Source: Syngnathus acus
Lineage: Eukaryota > Chordata > Actinopteri > Syngnathiformes > Syngnathidae
Assembly (NCBI RefSeq): GCF_901709675.1
Contig: NC_051092.1
Span: 5,956,491 to 6,020,490 of the forward strand
Length of the DNA: 64,000 nucleotides
Direction of reading: 5' to 3'
This document shows positions 50,068-64,000 of the stretch, piece after piece. Each line of letters starts with the position of its first letter. Within the stretch, counting starts at the first letter, position 1. The translations under genes and the position numbers were made by a program. The notes beneath the pieces were generated by a model. It did no database searches. It was not told the origin of the DNA and saw nothing but the letters and a program-made list of their open reading frames with translations.

Positions 50068-50610
50068 AGGGGTGTAACGATTCATCGATACACATCGATT
50101 AATCGATATAATGCTCTACGATTTGTTGGCATCGATGCTAAACGTAAACATCGATCTATATCGCCCGTTTTTGACCTCGGACATTAGCCGCGACTTTATT
50201 TTGAAATCCAGTTCATTGTTGCTTGCTTCCTCTTTCCGGGAGCAGTGCGCGGCGTGTTGTGTTGTGAGCAGAGCAGGCACGTGAAAGGGGAGCCGACAAC
50301 TACGCGGCTCCTGGGCTGGTGCTATGGCTAGTGTCTGTCCAAGAAGACGAGGAAATTCGCTCCCCTTTGGGCTTCAAGTCATTTGTTTGGAAGCACTTTG
50401 TAATTTCCTAAATAAAGAGTTTGCAGTACCTTGTTGATTTTGCGTATGAATTGTTATAAATCAGGATATTGTTCTATATCGATCGTAGAGCTCTATATCG
50501 TGATGTATCGTGAATGAATCACAGCAGGCTTTATGATATCGGCAAATATCGTATCGTGATTCTTTGTATCGATATATCGTATCGTTACAAAACCCGCGAT
50601 TTACACCCCT
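50068..50610. mobile_element. hAT element copy 2 (AGGGGTGTAA ends), internally deleted
   Basis: Same ends and same orientation as copy 1 at 47342-48079, lacking about 195 bp after GGAAGCACTTTG (about 50400). The rest is about 95% alike by eye. It closes the satellite block on its right side and is followed directly by AAAAGTAAAT. Confidence 0.85.
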
Positions 50611-51517
50611 AAAAGTAAATTTCAAACCAGCAATCCAATGGGAAATTGCAGTAGATATCTTGGATAATAATATTTAGGCATAGTCCACGCCAGGAGGGAG
50701 ACGCAACACGTTCACTGACTGATCCGTTGATGCACGGGAAGGAAGGCAGTTGACCCATTGACTCGTTCGCGAACGGGAAAGTCACGATTCGTTCCCTCAC
50801 TGATCCGTTCTCGCGATGAACTGGAAATGCGAATCACTCACTCATTCGTTCACTCACAGATTCGTTCGTTGGTGAACGGGAAATGCAATTCACGACTCGT
50901 TCGTGAACGGGAAGTGACGTCATTTTCTTCTTCGTTTTCTTTTACGGCGAGGTGGCACCAGCTTCAATGGGCATTACCGACACCTACTGGTTGAAGTCAT
51001 ATGAACTGAAAAGATTTGTTCTTTTGAACCCATTGTGTGTAGTTGTATTGTTTAATGTGTATGGGTTGTTCCCACTGGAAAAAAAAAAAAAAAAAAGCTG
51101 TATCAGTGTGTGTGTGGGGGGGATTCATCAAAGAACGAATCTTTTGAGTGAACGGATTCTAAAGATTCAGTTCAGCTAAAAACTGGAATGCACATCACTA
51201 GCACCAGCTTCAATGCGCATTACCGGCAACTACTGGTTGAAGTCATATGAACTGAAATCAAATCGTTCTTTTGAACGAATCGTTCACTCACGAGCCAACA
51301 CTAACAGCAACACGCGCATAAACTGAGTATGTGCCGATGCCACAACATGAAATCTCAAGATTCTCCGATTTGATACGCATGCACGATTAGCAAGTGGCTG
51401 ACCAGGCCTTGCGCTAACTGACCTGTGGTTTGGCGATCTTGTTTACAATGCGCTCGGTATTTAATGTTGGACAATTTCCCACGGCACACTGGTTGGGAAA
51501 CACTGTTAGCACATGGA

Positions 51518-52421
51518 AGTGACCAAAGCAAAAATAAATCTGAACCACTTTCACTTGGAGCCTGGATCCAGTTTATGAGACAGTGCATGGCAGTCGAGAG
51601 AATATTTCTTTATGAACAAACTGTATGAATATGGCATGTTTTTAGGAACCTTTAACATTTAGTGAAAAAGCTGGTATTATTAATCTTTTAACTAATACGT
51701 AGACCTAATTTACAATTCCCTTGGTTATAATTTTGTTGTTTCAATGTCTATTAAAATATTCCTATATACTTGCTATATATTAATACTTAAATAATACTTA
51801 TTTTTTGTCTTTTTCTGATACAAGGTACATATTGTAACTGGATGGTGGATACTGGAAATTGTATGTGTACGCAGATGTTTCGGTAATTTTTTGTTATTTT
51901 TGTTAACTGAGGTGACCATGTACAAAACAGTGTTTTGTTTGAGGAGGGTGGGCAAGGATGGGGTTTAGGACTGCATCATGTATTTGTAATCATGTTGAAA
52001 ATAAGAAAAATTGAGGAAAAAAGGTTAACCGGAATAATCAATGATTCATGGTAGAAAATCTTGATAAATTACAACGGCGCCCAAACTTTTTGATGCATAC
52101 TAAGTTCATCTCCCAAAGCAGACGAACTGAAATTAGAGCTGTTCCGTCATTTGTAAACTTTGGACTGGACACAGCAAGTGTGACTTGCAAGGATGATCAA
52201 AACAAAGCATTAACATATTAAGTACCTCGTGATAGCGTTGACAAAACAAAAATTAAAGAGAACAGCAAGCAGAACAAACAAGAATAATGGTAATAATTGT
52301 GTTAATTTATCAAAATGGTTTTACAAAATGATAACCGGCTGTTTTTTGGATGTGCTCCAGCAACAACCTTCTGATATCTATGCTGACAAGTCGGTGAAAA
52401 GCTGTATTTGCGTGCTTTTGT
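51518..52421. other. Intergenic, utp4 3' flank
   Basis: AT-rich sequence with no recognised gene or repeat. It should contain the utp4 3' UTR end on the minus strand; I saw no canonical AATAAA close to the stop. Confidence 0.35.
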
Positions 52422-58214
<5,793 letters not shown>

Positions 58215-58667
58215 TTTGTTCGAAAGGGAAAAGCCACGCTCAGGTAGCTCCTACACGAGTAGGGGGGAGCCTGGCAAACACGTGCTTTCGCTACGTGCTA
58301 GCGAGTTAAACAGCTAACACGTGGGGAAAAAAATAAGCGCGTGAAAGTTGGCCGGAAGAACACGTTGAAGATTACGAGTTCTCACGTTATAATAAAGATT
58401 CACACAACTTTGACACACGCTGGAAAACATGGGCAGCCACGTTAGGAACATCTGACCCGGAAATGAACAACCTACAGGCGGTACTAACCGGAACTACGTC
58501 ATGAATCAGGGACCCAGCCCACCGGCGTCTGGCGGGAAACGTGACTGTCAACATCATCGAAAGACCTTTTTTGGCGAGGCTTCGCTATGTGTGGTTACTT
58601 GTATTTAATGTGCATTTATTGTTTTTTGTGTACTTTGTTAATGAATTGAGGAGTACGAGTGTCCACA
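58215..58667. promoter_or_regulatory. Shared utp4/chtf8 bidirectional promoter
   Basis: 453 bp separate the two start codons, which point away from each other. The interval is richer in GC and CpG than its flanks (for example GACCCGGAAATGAACAACC near 58454 and GGCGTCTGGCGGGAAACGTG near 58523). ETS-like CCGGAA cores (58350s, 58456, 58489) and an E2F-like GGCGGGAAA (58530-58538) are visible, as at many housekeeping bidirectional promoters. No TATA box seen. Confidence 0.75.
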
Positions 58668-60051
58668 ATGGTTCAAATAGTCATAAGGTAAAAAGCGAAT
58701 GCTCTATTGTTGACTTTTGAGGTTACTATTCGTGCAGTATATGTAACTAATACTACTTGTCAATATGTATTCATCTGATTTATGACTGTAGAGGAAGTGT
58801 TGATGGCAGCAGTCCTCCTGAGTGGCTGTTGATCGAGCTGCAGGGAGAGATGATCTCCAGACACAACTCTGGTCTGGCAGGTAATGTAATGGGAGACCTG
58901 CTTTACACCAAAGAGGTAAACGATGAACAATGTTCGTTAAGAATGCTGAAGATGTTTACATATTTGCTGACACTGAACCACACTCAATAATCAAAATACA
59001 GCGCTGTATATATGACATTATTCTAATATTGCTGATATCCAAAGCCCTAAATAAGGGTAACATATACATGTATACTCATTTAAAACATTTAATTATCTTT
59101 GTTGTGTGCATAACATAGGTCAAAGTGAATTTGTTACTTAGTTTGACTATTTATGCAGTTTGTTGTTTGCATGCAATAGTCTTTGTAAGGCCTTCAAAAA
59201 TGACTCAGTGGATTTAAATTAGCCATCATACACTCATTCAAGTCCCTGGCCACTTTGTGGTTGCTACATGCCCACTTAACTCATGAAAACGCTTCCAAAC
59301 CCAATAAAATATTTTCACTTGTCCATAGGTGTGATTGTTCTGTGAATGTGTTTGGCCAGAGCAGAGGGTCTCAAGTGACATCAACCTGGGGCCTGCATTT
59401 TTCTAGTGTTTCAAAGTTGTGACATATTTTACAGAAATCAAGAACAGACCTTTTTAATTTTTCTTAGAAAAACCCTTTGAAAATACATCTTAAGGACGTT
59501 TTTAAACGATTGGCTGGCGACCAGTTCAGGGTGAACCCCGCCTACTGCCCGAAGTCAGCTGGGATAGGCTCCAGCAGCCTCGCGACCCTTGTGAGGATAA
59601 GCGATTTGGAACTTTTGGCTCCAGACCTACTGATAAGAATCACTTGTTCCCTGCGATTGGCCTTTTTTCCCTTTAAAATATCTACATTGTTATAAAGTAA
59701 ACCCAATTCCCCGCTAAATCAGAGTTGCTTGTTCTCTACGTTGTCTTGATTTTTAATCAGCCCCGTTGTCCTTTCTCTTTCCAACAGGGGGTGCCTGTGT
59801 TAATTGTAGGACATCACATATTGTACGGGAAGCAGGTCAAACTGGAAAAAGCCTTTGCCGTCCTTACTAAGCATCCTGCCCAATCACAGGACGTTATGGA
59901 CAGCACCGACTACCACAATGCCTCCCAGGTTGCCATGAAAACCGAGCTGCATGACTCAACCTCCTACTCCGTGTCGGCACTCATCAAGAGAAAACTTATC
60001 TTTAAGACGCGACCCAAACCCATCATCACTAATGTACCCAAGAAAGTATAG
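58668..60051 (+). CDS. chtf8: Chromosome transmission fidelity factor 8
   Basis: Small subunit of the CTF18-RFC clamp loader (with DSCC1), which loads PCNA and supports sister-chromatid cohesion. Coding exons: 58668-58687, 58792-58915, 59788-60051; 408 nt, 135 residues (human 121). It begins MVQIVIRGSVDG, continues [31 protein letters not shown] and ends [16 protein letters not shown], all close to the human protein. The extra length lies after KHPAQSQD, where [20 protein letters not shown] is longer than in mammals. Exon 1 codes for only six and two-thirds residues. Intron 2 contains a SINE fragment. Confidence 0.95.
59504..59605 (+). mobile_element. SINE/L2-tail fragment in chtf8 intron 2
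   Basis: Contains GGCTGGCGACCAGTTCAGGG and TCAGCTGGGATAGGCTCCAG, the body segment of the family at 8650-9022, here in the opposite orientation. Confidence 0.75.
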
Positions 60052-60457
60052 TGTATAAACTGCATTACAACACAGTACTTATGTGGTGGCCGATATTATG
60101 AAAACAGAGGTTTTATATTTGTTTACAAGCAGTTAGGTCTCTGGTGTGCCTGCAACCCTAACCGAATTTTTCAGCTAATGCCATGATGTGTTTAGGCTGA
60201 CCTGTCTTCAAGAGAAAAAAAACAAAAAAAAAACACTTTGACAATCATGTCAAAGCTTAGTCAATTGAGGCTGTATTTTCAAATGCTGTTGTCATTTAAT
60301 GTCGTATTGAGATTTAGCATTTCTGTTTTGATGCTTAACTGTTTTGGGGCAAAGCATTAAAGCAAGTAAGTAGACGTGTAAGCTTGAATTTTTTTGTCGG
60401 AAACTTGCCTTTTCCTAAAAAAAGACCAGACGTTAGGTTTGATCAGTATACACTATA

Positions 60458-60560
60458 TTGTAGGGATGTTCCAATCACTATTTTGTGCTACCGATACGGA
60501 TCGTCCATGAGTGTTATCGGCCAAAAGCAATCCGATACGACCACGTGGCTTCAGTGTAAA
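60458..60560. mobile_element. hAT-like end fragment
   Basis: TAGGGATGTTCCAATCACTA followed by CCGATACGGATCG and ATCGGCC motifs, like the end of a vertebrate hAT family rich in 'GATCGGCCGATAC' words. The other end is not visible. Confidence 0.45.
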
Positions 60561-61075
60561 ATTTTCAATTTTAGAGCTACGACTGCCTATATTTCTTAAA
60601 TAAGCGATGATTGTGTCAGATCTCACGACCCTCAGTAGTCTACGTTTCAACACGGCATACTGAATGAAATACAAACATGGAAACACTCAAGTATGAATGA
60701 ATGGCTCCATTCTGTCAAAAGCAGAACACATTTTATTGAGTGAGAAACATTCCAGTGATTTCTTGAGATCATCATCAAACAGGAGAGATTTGACAGTCGG
60801 ACACCGAATTGTCACAGTCATTTTGCTCGGATAACAGGAAAAGAGTGTGAAACACTCAAACACGAGGTTCCCAAGTCTCTCACAAGGAAATATATTTGGT
60901 CCTCAGTTACAGTTAAAAGCATTTTCTTCTACTGTAAAAGGTCAAGAGAAGAGTGCCCTTTGGTTCAAATATTACTTGCTGCACAGATGATGCTCTGGCA
61001 CCTCAGGGATCACTAAGCTAAAAACTCACCAGAACAAAATAAGGAATAGAAATAGCTGGAAGGTAAATTTGACAT

Positions 61076-61200
61076 GGTACATCCGTTTTCTGAACCGCTT
61101 CTCCTTGCGAGGGTGCTGGAGCCTATCCCAGCTGACTTCGGGCAGGAGGCGGGGGACACCCTGAACTGGTCGCCAGCCAATCGCAGGGCACACAGACAAA
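61076..61200 (-). mobile_element. SINE/L2-tail fragment
   Basis: Contains GGAGCCTATCCCAGCTGACT and CGCCAGCCAATCGCAGGGCA, the same family as 8650-9022, truncated at both ends. Confidence 0.75.
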
Positions 61201-61948
61201 CAAGAATTGGCATGACAGCGATTCGTACAACAGCGTCAAAATTCCCGTTTTATCAAGTTCTAAGAGGATGCCACTGGCTTTGGATAGCCACTTGATCAAC
61301 TTTGGGACAGGCTGAAGGATAGACAGCCACCCTGACACATTCTTTGAGCTTTTAACCTAATCCACTTGCTCGATAGATTGATCGGAGCCATCTCAGTCAG
61401 AATATGGCCGTTTCATTTTGTTAATTTCTCTATCTCACTTCCTAAAATGAATAGGTTTGATCCGTTTTATAATCAAACCTAAATAATTATTCAGCATGTT
61501 TCCTGGAGATATTATTTCAGGAATTGACACCTCTGAGAGACTGTGACTTGAATCTTCTTTGCTGTCCTCGTGTTAATTTATTTGGTTGTTGAAGCCCTAA
61601 TCTCAACCATCTTTACTCCACTTCATTCCATTTGATTAATTCTTTGTTCTCATCACAAGCCCTGTTCTGGACCGCTTTTGTTGTCAGCTAACCGCTACCC
61701 ATGAACTTCATGATGTTCAAATAGAGTACATGATCTTTCCTTTCAGCGCAAGCAGTGTTGTGCTTCCTGGACTCAGTCATAGCTCACAAGTTCCCCCCCA
61801 ACTGGATCTGCTCCCTGCTGCTTGGATTTCACATCCCCACCTTTTTAGCACTGGCACTACAGACATGACTGTGCATTTGCTCCAGCAGTTCACAAAGGTG
61901 TGAGGATACAGCAGTTGGCCTTCATATTAGCAACTTCTTGAAGCAGTT

Positions 61949-64000
61949 TTATGCCTCAACATACGGCAGGCGATACTGCTCTTGCCGCTTGTTACATCGT
62001 TTGGCTACAATCGCAAGGTAAAGCACCAGCAGAATGAGCCAGTAGCAGGCATACAGTATCGTCCCCGATATCAACAAGACCTTTTCGGATTCGCTCAACG
62101 GCTGTTGCGTTTCACAGTAAATTGTATACACCACGCCTCCGAGCAGCACCATCGTCCACACTGTCACAGGGACAGCCCCGATCAGGTTGACCACAAGCTT
62201 CCTGCGGCCTGAAGTTCCCCAGCCTGCTTTGTTGATTGTGAGCAAGGCAAATATTTTGGCAGGGAGTAAGCTCGACATGTAGAGCAGAGAATAGAGCGAC
62301 ATGAAGATCATGACCAGGCTACCACGCAAGAAACAGGCGTAGGTGGCCTTCAGCATCCCAACCAGCTGGACGGTCAACAGGAAGAGCAAGATGTTCCACA
62401 GCCTTCCACGGTAGAAGAGATGGATGACTGTGGCGACCAAGAAGAACGGGAAGAAACCAGTGACCACAGACTCATAGGTCATCCAGAGGCTGTGCTTGTG
62501 AAACCACAAAGCATTATAAAGCCACTCGCGGAAGTACGACTTACTCCAGCGAGTCTGCTGGTTGAGCCAACGCAGGTACTGGGTTGGCGTTTCAGTCTGA
62601 CACTGTGATCGGGCTGTATATTTTGTCTTGTAGCCGAAGCTTAGCACTCGGTTGGTGAGGTGACGGTCATCGCCGAAGCTGCACTTGGAGCCCAGGAAGG
62701 TTTGATGGTACCAAGCCTCTAGGAAGCGCTGGAGAAGGCAGTTTCTGTACATTCCCAGAGGGCCGCTGATACACTGGACGCATCCAAAGTAGGACTGGCA
62801 GGCACGCTCAATGTTAAAGGCCATCCAGTAGCGTACACTGCTGAGGAAGGAGATCCAGGAGTCATACTTGTTCAGGATCTGTGAAAGGAAAAGAACTGCA
62901 TGTTCATCCGTTGCCAAGAGAGATTTTTGTGTTGAACTCTGACTCATGTTCTACCTGTACATCTCCGCCTACTCCTCCTACTGTCGTATCTTCCTCGAAG
63001 ATCTTCAGCATCTCAATGGTACATGCTGGGTCCAGAACTGTGTCCGAGTCACACACCTGGAAAAGGCACAAGCACATGCTAAGGACAGATGCCTAAATCT
63101 TTGCGGCCCATGACCTTATCCATTAGCTTGAGAACAAAAGACGTAAAACAGATGGCATTTGGCCGTTGTTAATTCAAGTATGCCAGGCATTTATTTACTG
63201 TACCACTGTTCAGAGTATCCTAGGTGGTTCTGCCCTACAGTATGTTCCGTAGATAGGGCACTACAAAATATATATATTATATATGTTACTTTTGTTATTT
63301 GTATTGCAATTTTATTGGCAAGACTGCATCATTCTTATACAATATAATATTGTTTTTATTCTTTAAATCATGTTCGAAATAACGATTCATTCAATACCGT
63401 ACTATGGTATTTCTATGATGAAGAATCACATTACAATTTTTTTTACTGTTTAACAGGGGTCGGGAACAGATTAATGGCTTTTTTCTTTTTTTACTGTTTT
63501 AAAGGGGAAAAGTTTATTTGAGACAATGATTTGAAAATTTAAAAATGAGATGAGAATGCTTTGAGGTATACTACGAACGTGGTCAAAGAATAAATGATCC
63601 GAGTATCTCAAGTGATCATTGTATACGATATAGCCTCCTGGATGATTTGATATTTATTTCAGTCCTTACCAACCAGAATCATATCATCAAGACTCTTATT
63701 AGTGTGTGGTCCTTACCTGCACATAATCCACAGTGTCCCCCAGCGCTTTAAAAGCTGTATACATGACTTCTCTCTTCCCTCCCCACTCCTGCATGATGCA
63801 GGAAAAGCGGCAACTTCTGACCAGCCGAGTCACCCGTAATGCTTCCTCCATGTGAACTGTGCTCCCTCTGACTCCACCTCTGACTCCAACTCCGACTCCA
63901 CCGCTTCCATCGCTGTGATAGTTTCCCTTCCACACCATGCTGCCCGCTTGGTCAGCCCCACCCATCACCTCCTGGAAAATGTCCATCATGTAACGGTCTT
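61949..64000 (-). CDS. has3: Hyaluronan synthase 3 (partial; 5' part outside window)
   Basis: Multipass plasma-membrane glycosyltransferase that polymerises hyaluronan from UDP-GlcNAc and UDP-GlcUA. Coding exons (minus): 63717 to beyond 64000, 62955-63056, 61949-62878, with canonical splice sites and agreeing phases. Catalytic-domain landmarks: GGKREVMYTAFKALGD, the DSD metal-binding motif (VCDSDTVLDP), GPLGMYRN, GDDRHLTNRVLS and the processive QQTRW. Then come several membrane helices and a short tail ending QYRLPYVEA. The last exon covers about 309 codons. Has3 rather than has1 or has2 is inferred from linkage to chtf8 and utp4. The first visible exon has a Gly/Val/Arg repeat insertion after HSDGS not seen in the mammalian enzyme. 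Confidence 0.93.

Larger units (their letters stand above)
43586..51517. mobile_element. 7.9-kb nested inverted-repeat element
   Basis: The ends are inverted copies: CAGTGTTTCCCAACCAGTGT at 43587 and its reverse complement near 51509, hAT-like termini. The left arm runs from 43587 to about 45340. The right arm runs from the tandem array to 47341 and resumes at 50611-51517. The arms match over most of their length, including runs of GAACGAATC/GATTCGTTC motifs (43820-44450 and 50760-51290). The right arm is split by the block at 47342-50610. It is intergenic, between il17c and utp4. No transposase ORF seen. Confidence 0.85.
60052..61948. other. chtf8/has3 convergent 3' regions
   Basis: The two genes point at each other here, so this holds both 3' UTRs. 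A candidate chtf8 signal ATTAAA is at 60356-60361. A candidate has3 signal AATAAA (minus) is at 61577-61582. No conserved ORF seen. Confidence 0.5.

Noticed and set aside
60052-61948. A second ORF downstream of chtf8, like the DERPC frame reported on human CHTF8 transcripts
   Set aside because: No long proline-rich frame is present on the plus strand after the chtf8 stop.

Overview
This is a stretch of vertebrate, almost certainly teleost fish, nuclear DNA. The evidence is many short coding exons with GT-AG introns, dense tetranucleotide microsatellites, tRNA-headed SINEs, L2-type LINE debris, Tc1 and hAT transposon remnants, and orthologues of six vertebrate genes. Most single-frame ORFs in it are exon pieces or noise, so genes were rebuilt by joining exons at splice sites and checking reading phase and remembered vertebrate protein sequences.

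Layout. 1-5560 (minus): a thyrotropin-releasing-hormone receptor, most likely trhr2, with its last exon running into a composite microsatellite at 1-305. 5561-10831: gene-poor, with a hAT-like MITE, a SINE and simple repeats. 10832-11341 (minus): an unrecognised small coiled-coil-like ORF, divergent from zc3h18. 12540-34231 (plus): zc3h18, a nuclear RNA-processing CCCH zinc-finger protein, in 19 coding exons; its introns hold many transposon copies. 34765-38781: 3' flank with a dead LINE. 38782-42779 (plus): il17c, an interleukin-17 family cytokine, three coding exons. 43413-52421: an intergenic block dominated by a 7.9-kb nested repeat: a large inverted repeat with a hairpin-bearing 235-bp tandem array, interrupted by two hAT copies that bracket a 2-kb telomere-like CCCTAA satellite. 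52422-58214 (minus): utp4, small-subunit processome WD40 protein, complete in 16 coding exons (684 codons). 58668-60051 (plus): chtf8, sharing a 453-bp head-to-head promoter with utp4. 61949-64000 (minus): has3, hyaluronan synthase, whose 5' part lies beyond the window.

The genes do not form one pathway. Their order brings together two blocks that lie apart on human chromosome 16: 16q24 (ZC3H18-IL17C) and 16q22 (UTP4-CHTF8-HAS3). The most unusual structures are the nested palindrome/satellite at 43.6-51.5 kb, a coding 21-bp minisatellite and a 9-nt microexon in zc3h18, a GC-AG intron in utp4, extra introns in the TRH receptor and a Gly/Val-rich coding repeat in has3.
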